A DNA stretch of 64,000 bases. Source: Thinopyrum elongatum. Its lineage: Eukaryota > Streptophyta > Magnoliopsida > Poales > Poaceae. Made by a program: the position numbers and the translations under genes. The stretch is from NCBI GenBank assembly GCA_011799875.1, contig CM022303.1:299348362-299412361 (forward strand), in the 5' to 3' direction. Under the pieces are notes generated by a model. That model was not told where the DNA came from and searched no databases. It saw nothing but the letters and a program-made list of their open reading frames with translations. Positions 35,223 to 47,187 of this stretch are shown piece after piece; position 1 is the first letter of the stretch; each line of letters opens with the position of its first letter.

Positions 35223-37192
35223 GAAGGCAACGAGCGCGCTTTCCTATTTGTCATCAAGGGTGGCGCTGATGGTGAACATACCGTCAGTGCCATCCTACCT
35301 CACCGGGACCTTTTTCACAGCAGGTGGAGTAGCCTTGGGCTTTTTGCTAGTGGAACTCTCCGACAGGCCCTCACCAGGTGCGGCGCACTCCGAAGAGGCG
35401 CACTTCTCGGAGTCCTTGCCGGCATCTCTGCTAGCTTTCTTTCCCTTCTTTGTTTCCTTGGCCGGAGTTGTGGCTTCTGCAGCTTCAGCTGCTACCACGT
35501 CTCGATACATCTAATCCACGCATATAATTTCATCTCTTTTATCTGATGGAATGGAAAGGATACCCATCGGCCCTGGCATCTTCAAGATGTTGTAAGCATA
35601 GTGGGATGCTGCCATGAATTTTGCCAGAGCTGGACGACCAAGAATCCCATTTTAAGGCAAGGGAAGCTCAACCACGTCAAACACGACCCTCTTGGTCCAG
35701 TAGTTTAGCTCCTCGCCAAATGTCACAGGCAACATGATCTTCCCCTTGGGCCGGTTCCTCCCAGGGTTGATTCCTTGAAATGTACCCGTGGCCTTGAGCT
35801 CCTCATCGGGGATCTGTAGTTTCGCAACCACCTTAGGGGAAATCAAGTTCAACCCAGCCCCACCGTCAACTAGCATCTTGGTGACCTTGAGGTTGCGGAT
35901 CGTTGGGGAAACCAACAACGGCAAACATCCAACCGCAGTGGTGCGGTCAGGATGATCCTCTTCGTTAAAGATGATAGGCATGTGGGACCACTTGAGTGGC
36001 TTCCGGGAGTCTGTAGTTGGCTCCATGGCATTGACCTCATGTGCCCACTGCTTGATCTGGCGGTGAGAGGAGTGCAAAGACGCACCCCCGTCAACACACA
36101 TGGCTTCGGTTGCTTTCTGGAATTCTTTCTCGCTGGTTTCTTCATCCCCTTCATCATTCTCACCATCTCCTTCTTTCTTCTCACGGCCTCTAGCAGGTTT
36201 CTCCTTCTGCTGCAGGGCCTTGCCGCGGTGGCCCCCTCTACTGCCACGGCCTTTTCCTCTGGCACCCTCTTGGTCCTTCTCCCTGTCCCGCTTCTCATAT
36301 TCTGCCTTTTGCTTGTTGACAAGCTGCTCGACTTGGTGGCATTCTTGGAGATCATGACCTTTAGTGTGGTGGATTTTGCAGTATGGCCTATTGGACTTCC
36401 CAGCTTTCTCTGCCGCCGCAGCCTCCCGACAATCAGCGCACGCAGTAGCTTCCTTGCCGGGGGCTTCGGTTTTGGCCTTCTTGCCGGTGCTGATATCGCC
36501 AGAGCTCTCAACGGCCAATACTGACTTATCCTTGGGCTTTCTGTTGCGCCTACGGCTTCTCCTCTTCGGGTTAGTGGTCTCGTCGTCGTCCACCGTATCA
36601 ACCTCGACGCCATCCTCCTCCCCTGGGAGTCGCCTTCCTTCCTCAGCCTGAGCACATTTATCCGCCAAGGTGTACAACTCATTGACAGTCTTGGGTAGCC
36701 AGATGTTCATTTTGGACCGTATCCTTCTGTTGTGCACGTTCGAATGGAACGCGGCAATCACAGTTGCTGGGTGTATCTCTGGAATGTTATAGTGCACTCG
36801 ACTGAACCTTTGCATATACTTCCGCAAGATCTCCCCTTCCTTCTTTGGAAGGACTTGCAAGTCACTGGGCCGCCCGGGCTCTTGGTGGCCACCCATGAAG
36901 GCGCCAACAAATTCATTGCACAAGTCAGCCCATGATGAAATGGAATTCTCTGGTAGGTGCATCAGCCACGACCTCACGTTTGGCTTGAGTGCCAAAGGGA
37001 AGTAGTTGGCAAACACCTTCTCATCCCTGCCCCGGCGGCTAGAACGACAATTGTGTAAATGCTCAAGAACTCTGCCGGGTTCAACTTTCCATCGTATTTT
37101 TCTGGTAACTCTGGCTTGAAGACCCGGGCTGATGGCCAGCGGACCTCCCGCGGCTCACGAGTGAAGGCAGGGTACCCAACCTCGTAAGGCAA
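35223..37192 (-). pseudogene. G gag core, zinc knuckle and protease
   Basis: Minus-strand 37192-36974 begins the capsid region (VFKPELPEKYDGKLNPAEFL). A frameshift near 37000 leads into a 454-codon frame (37016-35652). That frame holds PNVRSWLMHLPENSISSWAD, FMGGHQEPGRPSDLQVL, a knuckle-like YCKIHHTKGHDLQECHQ, Lys/Arg/Glu-rich blocks, and the retropepsin site MLVDGGAGLNLISPKVV (about 35880), where D-G-G-A replaces the more usual D-G-G-S. A stop at 35654-35652 falls before ILGRPALAKF. The polyprotein then continues through a Lys/Ala-rich linker (35510-35295) to reverse transcriptase. Confidence 0.8.
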
Positions 37193-37366
37193 GTACCCAC
37201 CATCACTTGGTGGGGGTTCATCAACGTCTGGGCCATCGCGCCTGTCAGATTGACGGCGAGTCTCCCGGCGTCGTTCTATAGTGATGCACGCATCTTCCCT
37301 CCGCCGATCTTCCAGGACCCGCCGCTGATCCCAGTGGGTTCATGGGTCAGACAAGGCCATCGATGC

Positions 37367-38190
37367 TTAGTCGGGTTTGCGGACATGTTGTTCCTGCTGC
37401 TGTCGCCTCTGGGTCTGCTGTCGAGGAGGATACTGCACCGTCAGCGCGGCCTCCTTGACATGGCCATCAGCCCGGGTTGCTGTTGCTGTTCGCGGGTGCC
37501 GTGATGGCTCTGCGTGCTGCGATTTTACAACTTCAGCGAAGCCGATAAAACTCTGGATGGTGGCCCTCCATTCATCCATTTGATCAGCCACCGATGGGAA
37601 TCTCAGTAGGAGTTGGGCACGTGCCATGGCTTCCGTAGCTGTGCTCGGTGCAGCTAATGAGGCAGACTGCAACGTCGCTCGGCTCCTGGTAGTACCAGCT
37701 GGGCATCACCGCGTTCATGCCGTCGCGAACTGGTCGCCTAGACAGTCTGGTGATGAGTGGGCCGCGCTCGCGGATCGACAACCCCATTTGGCGCTCCGCC
37801 TTGTTCGCCTCACTCCGCGCAAGGTGCGTGCTCAGTAGCCGTGCCTGTGGCAGGCACGGCTAGAGGGTCACGACTCGCACTAGAGTGGGCGTCGTTGCTG
37901 CGGCTGTGCCCGCTACTGCAGCGGGGTGGTGGAGACTGAACGTTCCCTCCACCCGCGGCTTGTGGGTCATGCCCGTTGGGATGTTGTTGATGCTGCCCTT
38001 CCCCGGCGCCTCCCGCTCCCGCTTCGTCCACGGGGGACACAACGACGACGCCGCCTGCGCCGGTCGCGTCTCCCGTGGTACCCTCCTTGTCCAACGCCGC
38101 CGTGGCGCCTACGGCATCCGTGGCCGCGTGCGAGGGGGCCTTCGAAGTGGAAGGGTGCGCGGTAGCGCCGGGTTTCTTCTTGGGCACCAT
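37367..38190 (-). pseudogene. G gag N-terminal region
   Basis: ATG 38190 opens MVPKKKPGATAHPSTSKAP, 88 bases inside the 5' LTR, and runs 126 codons of low-complexity Ala/Gly/His/Ser-rich sequence to a stop at 37810. Further fragments in other frames (PSWYYQEPSDVAVC, about 37700; QLLLRFPSVADQMDEWRATI, about 37610) link it to the capsid region. No domain is recognised. It is the usual start of gag in this family. Confidence 0.65.
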
Positions 38191-38260
38191 GGATGAAGAC
38201 GATGATGACGATGATTGACGCGCTATTCACAACCTCGGGTTCGCGCAAGCGACTTCCCCC

Positions 38261-39165
38261 TACCTGGCGCGCCAAATATATCATGGGAGAACACAATCAC
38301 CAATGGGGCCATCGGACCCTTGTGGTTTGGCAAGGGGGAGGTCATGTTGCACAAAGAGTGGAAGCCATGAGGCAACGCGACGATGAGGACTCTGGTGGTT
38401 TTTACCCAGGTTCGGGCCGCTGGGAAGCGTAAAACCCTACTCCTGCTTTAGTGAATTGGATGGAGGAACACAACGAACACGCAACGCTCAAGCCCAGCAA
38501 GGTGGGCTCGGGGAGAGCTGCTACGCGCGTACAAGTGTGCGAGGGTCCGAATTCCTTTCTAGGTAGCCTTGGACCTCCTTTTATAGCAGTATTTATCTGG
38601 TGATTAGATAGCTAACAGTGCTATCATACCTAACTCTGGCAGTTAGGACAAAGTGCATTAAACGCACTGCTAGGTGTCATGCTGAGGGTGAAGCCCGGCA
38701 AGCCTGCCGTGCTGCTTAACCATCTTCTACTTATCTGTTTGACACGCCTATAGACGGGTATCATGTGAGGGTAATCTGTCTTCCGACGGGCTGCCACGTG
38801 CTTAGTGGAGGCCACTTAATCATTTGGAGGCTTGACACCGCATTGATAAGTGATTTGCGTCGTGGTGCGGTGGAGCGGTGGTGCCCTGGCGGGAGTTCTT
38901 GCCCTTTGTGGCCCCGACAAGCTTGCCGGGGCAATCTTGGACTTGCCCTTGGGGTGGTTTCGACCAAGCCGGGCTCTCCTGCTCGGCAAGGGAGGCCTTC
39001 CCAAGGTGATGCTCTGCTGTCTTGGTCTTCTTGATCCGCTCCTTGATCTCACAAAGAATGGTTCCTCTAGCTTGGCGAAGCTTTGTACGTGGGTGCCGGA
39101 CACGTGGTGCCAGCACGCCTGTGTATAAGTCTGGGCAACAATCGTGAATGTTTGTTGTACCGACA
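38261..39165 (-). repeat. G 5' LTR (38279-39165) and primer-binding site
   Basis: The LTR is 887 bp and aligns with 28511-29424. In plus coordinates it starts TATCATGGGAG where its sister has TGTCGTGGGAG, so the terminal TG has become TA. On the minus strand TTGGCGCGCCAGGTA (about 38261-38276), just inside the LTR, is the primer-site candidate. Confidence 0.82.
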
Positions 39166-39334
39166 TCATCCTATACACCTCAATATAATCAAGCAGGACG
39201 TAGGGTTTTACCTCTTAGAGAGGGCCCAAACCTGGGTAAACATCGCGTCCTTCGTCCCTTGTTCCCCATTGATCCTAGATCCACAGCTCGGGACCCCCTA
39301 CCCGAGATCTATCGGTTTTGACACCGACACCCAA

Positions 39335-40222
39335 CAAAACACACGACAAAAATTGATTACATCGAGTAGATCTCCTAGAACATCGAGAAGAACATTGTAT
39401 TGAAGATCAAAGAGAGGGAAGAAGCCATCTAGCTACTAGCTATGTACACATAGGTACGTGGTAAACCTCTCACACACCATCGGAAGGGCGGCAAGGTTGA
39501 TGTAGAGCCCCTCCATGGTCGATCCCCCCTCTGGTAGAGTACCGAAGAAGGCCTCCAGATTGGATCTCTCGAGAACAGAAACTTGTGGCTGTGGAAAAAG
39601 TATTTCGGGTGGCTCTCTAATGTTAGGGGAATACTTGAGAATTTATAGAGGCGGAATTAGGTCAAGAGGTGCCACGAGGGGCCCACAAGCCTGGGGGGCG
39701 CGCCTTCTGAGCTTGTTGCTCCCTCCATGGCTCATCAGGTCTTCTCCTGAACCTTCTAGGGTCTCTTCTGGTCCAGAAAAAATAATCCAATTTTTTTTCT
39801 CCGTTTGGACTCGGTTTGATATTGATTTCCTGAAAAGCCGAAAACAAGCAAAAAATAGCAACTGGCACTGGGCACTAGTTTAATAGGTTAGTCCCAAAAA
39901 ATGATATATAATTGCATAATAAACATCCAAGATTGATACTATAAAAGCATGGGACAACAAAAAAATATAGATACGTTGGAGACGTATCAACCATCCCCAA
40001 GCTTAATTTGTGCTGGTCCTCGAGTAGGTAAATGATAAAAACAAAATTTTTGACGTGGAATGCTACCTATCATGTTCGTCATGTAATCTCTATTTTGTGG
40101 CATGAATAATAAGATCCGAATTATTCAAAGCAATAGTCTATAGTTTGACATAAAAATAATAATAGTAAGGCATACCAACAAACCATCATGTCTTTCAAAA
40201 TATCAATGCTAAAGAATGTTAT
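39335..40222 (-). repeat. X left LTR, second part (to 39989), with polypurine tract and 3' internal end
   Basis: It resumes exactly after the second CCCAA with sequence equivalent to 51718 onward (ACACACCGCAAAAAG-like) and ends ACGTTGGAGACGTATCA at 39989. ACCATCCCCAAGCTT (39990-40004) is the polypurine tract on the minus strand. 40005-40222 is X internal non-coding sequence up to the Y insertion. Confidence 0.82.
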
Positions 40223-41771
40223 TGATGCTTGTACTCTGCGTTGGTATTCCCCAAAGAGGAGGGGATGATACAGCACATCAGAGGTAAGTATTTCCCTCAG
40301 TTATGAAACCAAGGTTATCAATCCAGTAGGAGAACCAAGCAACACTATGTAAACAACACCTGCACACAAACAACAAATACTTGCAACCCAACGCGTAAGA
40401 GGGGTTGTCAATCCCTCAACGGTATTGGGATATATTAAATTGTATGAGATTTGATAAATAGATCTAACTAAAACACAAAATAAAATAAATAAAGAAAAAT
40501 TGCAGCAAGGTATTTTTGGTTTTAATATATCATCGGAAATAGACCCGGGGCCATAGTTTTCACTAGAGGTTTCTCTCGAGAAAATAGCATACGGTGGGTA
40601 AACAAACTACTGTTGGGCAATTGATAGAAAAGCAAACAATTATGATGATATCCAAGGCAATAATCATGTATATAGGCATCACGTCCAAGATTTGTAGACC
40701 GAAACGATTCTGCATCTACTGCTATTACTCCACACATCGACCGCTATCCAGCATGCATCTAGTGTATTAAGTTCATGAAAAAATGGAGTAATGCAATAAG
40801 AACGATGACATGATGTAGACCAGATAAACTCACGTATGAATAAACCCCATCTAGTTACCCTTAATAGCAATGATACATGCATGTCATGTCTCTTTCTATC
40901 ACTAAGATTGAGCACCGCAAGATCGAACCCATCACAAAGCACCTCTTCCCATGGCAAGATAAATCAATCTAGTTGGCCAAACCAAACCAATAAATCGGAG
41001 AAGAAATATGAGGCTATAACAATGATGCATAAAAGAGTTCAAAGAAGACTCAAATAATATTCATGGATAGATCTGATCATAAACTCACAATTCATCGGAT
41101 CCCAAAAACACACCGCAAAAAAGAGTTACACAAAATAGATCTCCAAGAACATTGTATTGAAGATCAAAAAGAGAGAAGAAGCCATCTAGCTACTAACTAC
41201 AGACCCGTAGGTCTGTGGTAAACTACTCACGCATCATCGGAGGGGCAGCAAGGATGATGAAGAACGCCTCCATGATCGTTGTCCCCTCTGGCAGAGTGAC
41301 AGAAAAGGCCTATAGATTGGATCTCGTGGTTCTGAAACTTGCGGCGGCGAAAAACGTATTTTGTCGAATCCCCTAGGGTTTTTGGAATTTCAGAGTATTT
41401 ATAGAGGCGGAGGTAGGTCAAGGGGGTGCCCGTGGGCCCCACTACCCACCAGGGCACGCCGGAGGCCCCTTGCGCATCCTGGTGCCTAGTGGGCCCCACG
41501 AGCATCCCCTCGTGCCCTCCAGAAGCTTCCTAGGTGTCTTCCTGCCAGAAAAAATCTCCAAAAAGTTTCGTGGCATTTGGACTTCGTTTGGTATTGATAT
41601 TCTGCAAAGTAAAAAACAAGCAAAAAACAGCAACTGGCACTGGGCACTATGTCAATAGGTTAGTCCCAAAAGATGATATAAAGTTGCTAGTAAATGTGTA
41701 TAAAACATCCAATATTGATAATTTAATAGCATGGAACAATAAAAAATTATAGATACATTGGAGACGTATCA
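40223..41771 (-). repeat. Y 3' LTR (1,549 bp)
   Basis: In plus coordinates it begins TGATGCTTGTACTCTGCG and ends ACATTGGAGACGTATCA. It keeps the empty site corresponding to the MITE in the sister LTR (near 40527-40531). Confidence 0.85.
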
Positions 41772-44704
41772 AGCATCCCCAAGCTTAATTCCTGCTCATC
41801 CTCGAGTAGGTAAATGATAAAAACAGAATTGTTGATGTGGGATGTTACCTATCATATTCATCACATATTCTTTTCTTTTGTAGCATGGACATTTGGACTT
41901 TATGTGATTCAAAGCAATAGTCTATAATTTGACATGAAGACATCAATACTCAAGCATATCAACAAGCAACCATGTCCTTCAAAATATCAACGCTAAAGAA
42001 AGCTATCCCTAGCCCATTATGCTCAATCATTGATCCATTCATGAGACACACTCAAATATTAGCTACATACAATGCACAAGTATGATAATAGTGTTTCCTA
42101 GTTGGTGCTTTATAAGAGAAGATGGAGACTCAATAAAAAATAAAAATTGCATAAAAGTAAATAGATAGGCCCTTCGCAGAGGGAAGCAGAGGTTTGTAGA
42201 GGTGCCAGAGCTCATAGCTTAAATTGAGAGATAAAATTATTTTGAGAGGCATGCTTTTCCTGTCAACGAAAACGACTGAGGATTCCCAATGTCTTCCATG
42301 CTAGGTAAATCATAGGCGGTTCCCAAACATAAAATAAAGTTTATTTCCTTTCCACCATTCTTTCACAATCCATGGCTAGTCGTATCCACGGGTGCCTTTC
42401 ATACCAACACTTTCCAAGGAATTTATTTTTTACAACATATAAGTATTTTTTTTTCATTTCGGGACTGGGCATCCCTATTACCTGCCACACTCTCGTGCAA
42501 TGACAAGTGAATAAACACTCATCTTGAGAATAACATACCTAGCATGGAAAATATTGGCCACCCCCTACCGCTTCATGAGCGGTACAAGCACACAAAAAGG
42601 AAATTCATTTTGAAAATTAGAGTTGGCACATACAAATTTACTTGGAACGACATGGAAATACCGCATATAGGTAGGTATGATGGACTCATTTGGCACAACT
42701 TGGTTTAGGATTTGGATGCACAAGCAGTATTCCCGCTTAGTACAAATGAAGGCTAGCAAATAGATTGAGAAGCAACCAACCAAAAAACAAAAATGATCAT
42801 AAACGAGCATTGAACATAACTAAGACAGAATAATGCACCACAAGTAGGATGTAACTTTGTTGCATAACTATTGACTTTCATGCTTGCATAGGGAATCACA
42901 GACCTTAATACCAATATTCTTACTAAAGCACAATTACTCACCAACATGACTCACATATTACTATCTCCCTATCGCAAAACTATTGCAAGGAATGCAGTTT
43001 TAATATCCAATGATCTTCATGAAAGTTGTTATTATATCCCTCTTGGATATCTATCACTTTGGGACCAATTTCATATCTTAAGAAAATTACCATTGCTAAT
43101 AATGACCTCTCAAATAAGTTTAAGTGAAGCAAAAGAGCATAAATATTTCTTCAAAATTTTCATCTCTCAAAATAATATAAGTGAAGCATGAGAGGATATT
43201 TCTTCATAATTTTACTAACTCTCAAAATGATCTAAGTGAAGCATGAGAGTATTTCTTAAAAATTTACTAACTCTCAGAATAATCTAAGTGAAGCATCCAA
43301 GCATATTTCTTCAAAAGTAAACCATCACCGTGCTAAAAAAGATACAAGTGAAGTACTAGAGCAATTCCATAGCTCAGAAAAAAAGTGAAGCACATAGAGC
43401 AATTCTAACAAATCATAGAATCATTATGGCTCTCCCAAATAGGTGTGTCCAGCAAGGATGATTGTGACAAACTAAAAAACAAAACAAGCAAAAAGACTCA
43501 TATAATACAAGACGCTCCAAGCAAAACTCATGATATGTGATGAATAAAAATATAGCTCCAAGTAAAATAACCGATGGTCGTTAGAAGAAAGAGGGGATGC
43601 CTTCCCGGGCATACATAAGCTTAGTTGCTTGGTACTCCTTGAATATTACCTTGGGGTGCCATGGGCATCCTCAAGCTTAGGCTCTTTTCACTCCTTACTC
43701 CTTCATCCATCGTGATCTCACCCAAAACTTGAAAACTTCAACCACACAAAACTTAACAAAACCTTCGTGAGATCCGTTAGTATAATAAAGCAAATCACCA
43801 CTTTAAGTACTATTGAAAACCCATTAATATTTTATTACTGCATTATACCTACTGTATTATAACTTTACCATGGCTTATACCCCCCGATATAATCCATAGA
43901 TTCATCAAAATAAGCACACAATGCAACAAAAACAGAATCTGTCAAAAAAAGAACAGTCTGTAGTAATCTGAAATTTAACCATACTTCTGTAACTCCAAAA
44001 AATCTTAAAAATTACGAAAACGTTTGCAATTTGTATATCAATCATGTGTAAAATATTCAGAATTTTATCACGCTCCAGCGAATTTTCACAATTCTGCTAC
44101 TGGATGCAAAAGTTTCTGTTTTCCAATAGGATCAAATCAACTATCATCCAACATAATCCTAAAGGCTTTACTTGGCCCAAACACTAACTAAAACATAAAA
44201 ATCACAATCATAACTGTATCATAATTGTGTAATTATTGAAGAACAGAAAGAAAAAGAAAAATTTCAAAGATAACTATTGGGTTGCTCCCAACAAGCGCTA
44301 TTGTTTAACGCCCCTAGCTAGGGATAATGCATAGATTCAAGTATTGTCATCTTTGGTTTCCAACTCCTCAATTACACAACCATAATATCTAGGAGTTCTA
44401 GCATATTTTTTTTAATAATCACACTCCTAGGAACGAAATCAAGAGACGTATTTTTATATATTGGTTCCTTTATCAAATCTATGAAAGTAGGGTGAACTCT
44501 AATCATCTTAAGATCTTCATTGTTGCTACTAGAAGTGGCACCCTTGTTCTTAGGAACATAGGAAGACTTGGAATTCTTAGTAGGAGTAGTCTATTCAATA
44601 GTTTTAATGGAAGAAAAAGCCGAGCTCAAGTTACTAAAAATTTCTTCCAACTTATCGATTCTAGCGGGGCTCTCTTCTACCCTCTCGTTAACTACGGGTC
44701 TTTT
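41772..44704 (-). other. Y non-coding 3' region
   Basis: About 2.9 kb without a credible gene. It is related in opposite orientation to A1 17780-18560 (for example the Y stretch 42590-42820) and in parallel to X 48470-49700. It includes a degenerate tandem repeat at 43105-43415. Confidence 0.65.
43105..43415. repeat. Degenerate tandem repeat of about 50-56 bp, five to six copies
   Basis: Each unit has the form CTCTCAAAATAAT-TAAGTGAAGCATGAGAG followed by ATATTTCTTCAAAATTTTACTAA. Copies decay toward 43400. A shorter version of the same array is seen in X near 48685-48800. Confidence 0.75.
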
Positions 44705-45154
44705 CTATTTTATTGTCTTAAGAGTATCTCCTATCTTTGAACCAATTCGAGTGGCATGATTATGTATCTTTTTATCAAAAATTTCAATATGTTCTACGAT
44801 GAGAATTTTCTTTTCAATAGCATCTAGTCGTTGCATAACATGCTGAAGAGTTAAAATTGTTTCATTGATAATGATAGGTGGAGATCTCACTAGACTTCCC
44901 ATAGCATTCAAAGCAGCAAAAGTGGGACAACTCAAGAAATTTCCCCCAGTGATAGTGTCAAGAACGGATCTATACCAAGTAGTAATGCCCACATAAAAAT
45001 TGCGAAGAAGGATAGTGGTGGATTGCTTACGAGTAGATCTATTATGAGTATTGCAAATCCTATACCAAGCATCCTTTAAATTCTCTCCTCCCCTTTTCTT
45101 AAAATTGAGAACTTCATTCTCAGGAGTGCACGTAGCAAGGGAAGAACTAGCCAT
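44705..45154 (-). pseudogene. Y truncated gag-like frame
   Basis: The frame starts best at ATG 45154 (MASSSLATCTPENEVLNFKK) and gives about 150 residues. It contains RGGENLKDAWYRICNTHNRS, LLRNFYVGITTWYRSVLDTI and a coiled-coil-like end (VMQRLDAIEKKILIVEHIEI). The middle motif, R-N-F-Y-x-G-[IL]-x-x-W-x-R-x-x-L-D, resembles the capsid C-terminal half of Athila-type gag. After the stop near 44707 the minus strand still reads SKSSYVPKNKGA and MIRVHPTFIDLIKEP in other frames. The N-terminal capsid half is absent. Confidence 0.65.
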
Positions 45155-45372
45155 AAGGATAAAGTAGGCAAGCAAGCAAACACTCAAAAACTCGTAAAAA
45201 GGAAAACAAAAAATATTTTTGTATTTTTTCTAAAAACCATTTTTAGAAGTCGGGGAGATGAAAACGAGAGGCAGATGGCAAATAAAGTAATTTCAAGGAG
45301 ATGAGAGTTTATGCGTAGGTACTTGATAGATGTTGATGATATCTCCCCGGCAACTGCGCGAGAAATTCTTCC

Positions 45373-47182
45373 TGATGCTTGTAATCTGCGTTGGTAATTC
45401 CCCGAAGAGGAGGGGATGATGCAGCACAGCAGAGGTAAGTATTTCCCTCAGTTATGAAACCAAGGTTATCAATCCAGTAGGAGAACCAAGCAACAGTATG
45501 TAAACAACACCAGCACACAAACAACAAATACTTGCAACCCAACGCATAAGAGGGGTTGTCAATCCCTCAACGGTATTGAGATAGATTAAATTGTATGAGA
45601 TTTGATAACTAGATCTAACTAAAACACAAAATAAAATAAATAAAGCAAAATTGCAGCAAGATATTTCAGGTTTTGATATACTCCCTCCGTTCCAGAATAT
45701 AAGGTGTATTGGTTTCCGTGCAAGTCAACCATTTGAAAGTTTGACCAAGATTATAGAATAAAATGAAAACATCTGCAATACCTAATAGATAAAATATGAA
45801 ACTACTTTTCATGATGGAGCAAATGATATGAATTTCATATTGTGAATGTTGATATATTTTTCTAAAAACTCGGTGAAACATGCACTTGTTTGACTTTTCA
45901 AAAAACAAATACACCTTATATAAAGGAATGGAGGGAGTATGATAGGAAATTGACCTGGGGGCCATAGTTTTCACTAGAGGATAGCATACGATGGGTAAAC
46001 AAATTATTGTTGGGCAATTGATAGAAAATAAAATAATTATGACGGTATTCAATGCAATGATCATGTATATAGGCATCACGTCCAAGATTAGTAGACCGAA
46101 ACGATTCTGCATCTACTACTATTACTCCACACATCGACCGCTATCCAGCATGCATCTAGTGTATTAAGTTCATGGAAAAACGGAGTAATGCAATAAGAAC
46201 TATGACATGATGTAGACAAGATAAACTCATATATGAATAAACCCCATCTTGTTACCCTTAATAGCAATGATACGTGCGTGTCATGTCTCTTTCTGTCACT
46301 GAGATTGAGCACCGCAAGATCGAACCCATCACAAAGCACCTCTTCCTATGGCAAGATAAATCAATCTAGTTGGCCAAATCAAACCAATAAATCAGAGAAG
46401 AAATATGAGGCTATAACAATCATGCATAAAAGAGTTCAAAGAAGACTCAAATAATATTCATGGATAGATCTGATCATAAACTTACAATTCATCGGATCCC
46501 AACAAACACACCACAAAAAAGAGTTACATCAAATAGATCTCCAAGAACATCGAGGAGAACATTGTATTGAAGATCAAAAAGAGAGAAGAAGCCATCTAGC
46601 TACTAACTACAGACCCGTAGGTCTGTGGTAAACTACTCACACATCATCAGAGGGCAACAAGGATGATGAAGAACCCCTCCGTGATCATTGCCCCCTCCGG
46701 TAGAGTATCGGAAAAGGCCTCTAGATTGGATCTCATGGTTCTGGAACTTGCGGTGGCGAAAAAAGTATTTCATCGACTCCCCTAGGGTTTTTGGGATTTT
46801 AGAGTATTTATAGAGGCGGAGGTAGGTCAAGGGGGTGCCCGTGGGCCCCACTACCCACCAAGGCACCACTGGAGGCCCCTGGTGCGCCCTGGTGCCTAGT
46901 GGGCCCCACGAGCATCCCCTCGTGCCCTCCAGAAACTTCCTGGGTGTCTTCCTTCCAGAAAAAAAATCTCCAAAAAGTTTCGTGGCATTTGGACTTCGTT
47001 TGGTATTGATATTCCGCAAAGTAAAAAACAAGCAAAAAACAGCAACTGGCACTGGGCACTATGTCAATAGGTTAGTCCCAAAAATGATATAAAGTTGCTA
47101 GTAAATGTATATAAAACATCCAAGATTGATACTTTAATAGCATGGAACAATAAAAAATTATATATACGTTGGAGATGTATCA
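45373..47182 (-). repeat. Y 5' LTR (1,810 bp, contains a MITE)
   Basis: In plus coordinates it begins TGATGCTTGTAATCTGCG and ends ACGTTGGAGATGTATCA. It is preceded on the left by the primer-site region. Confidence 0.85.
45681..45937. mobile_element. Stowaway-type MITE (257 bp) in the Y 5' LTR
   Basis: The ends are CTCCCTCCGTTCCAGAATAT and, read inward from the right, CTCCCTCCATTCCTTTATAT. TA is duplicated at 45679-45680 and 45938-45939. The sister LTR has only GTTTTAATATATCATCGG at this place. It encodes nothing. Tc1/mariner transposases mobilise such elements in trans. Confidence 0.9.
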
Positions 47183-47187
47183 GTTAT

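Larger units (their letters stand above)
28511..39165 (-). mobile_element. G: Tat-type Gypsy LTR retrotransposon, minus strand, with pol and a B3-like cargo gene
   Basis: LTRs are 28511-29424 and 38279-39165, with TCATC duplicated at 28506-28510 and 39166-39170. From right to left the minus strand carries a primer site, gag, protease, reverse transcriptase, two RNase H-like domains and integrase. The doubled RNase H is a hallmark of the Tat lineage. A plus-strand gene antisense to pol lies between integrase and the 3' LTR. All coding parts contain stops or frameshifts. This is the only element in the window with pol. Confidence 0.88.
9405..39329 (+). mobile_element. Fatima-like Gypsy element, non-autonomous, carrying two nested elements
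   Basis: The 5' LTR is 9405-9897 (493 bp). The 3' LTR is 28177-28510 plus 39171-39329, which also sums to 493 bp. Target duplications are CCCAA at 9400-9404 and 39330-39334. Sense genes are a gag N-terminal region, a gag core and a retropepsin (to 22939). No reverse transcriptase or integrase is seen between 22940 and 28176. Instead a long antisense gene occupies 27533-24290. Nested inside are A1 (gag region) and G (3' LTR). Confidence 0.85.
40223..47182 (-). mobile_element. Y: non-autonomous Gypsy LTR retrotransposon, minus strand, inside X
   Basis: LTRs are 40223-41771 and 45373-47182. GTTAT is duplicated at 40218-40222 and 47183-47187. The right LTR is longer because of a 257-bp Stowaway MITE. 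The internal region is only 3.6 kb. It has a polypurine tract (41772-41786), a primer site (about 45343-45362, minus-strand CTCGCGCAGTTGCCGGGGAG) and a truncated gag. No protease or pol is present. It is closely related to X. Confidence 0.87.

Noticed and set aside
35952..36524. Long plus-strand frame (about 190 codons) opposite gag of element G
   Set aside because: It is a hydrophobic, Leu/Ser-rich shadow of the Lys/Glu-rich gag linker on the minus strand. The minus strand has recognisable gag motifs.
43105..43415. Regular repeats as a CRISPR-like array
   Set aside because: Units are directly abutting, degenerate and without distinct spacers; the host is a plant and the array lies in an LTR element's untranslated region.
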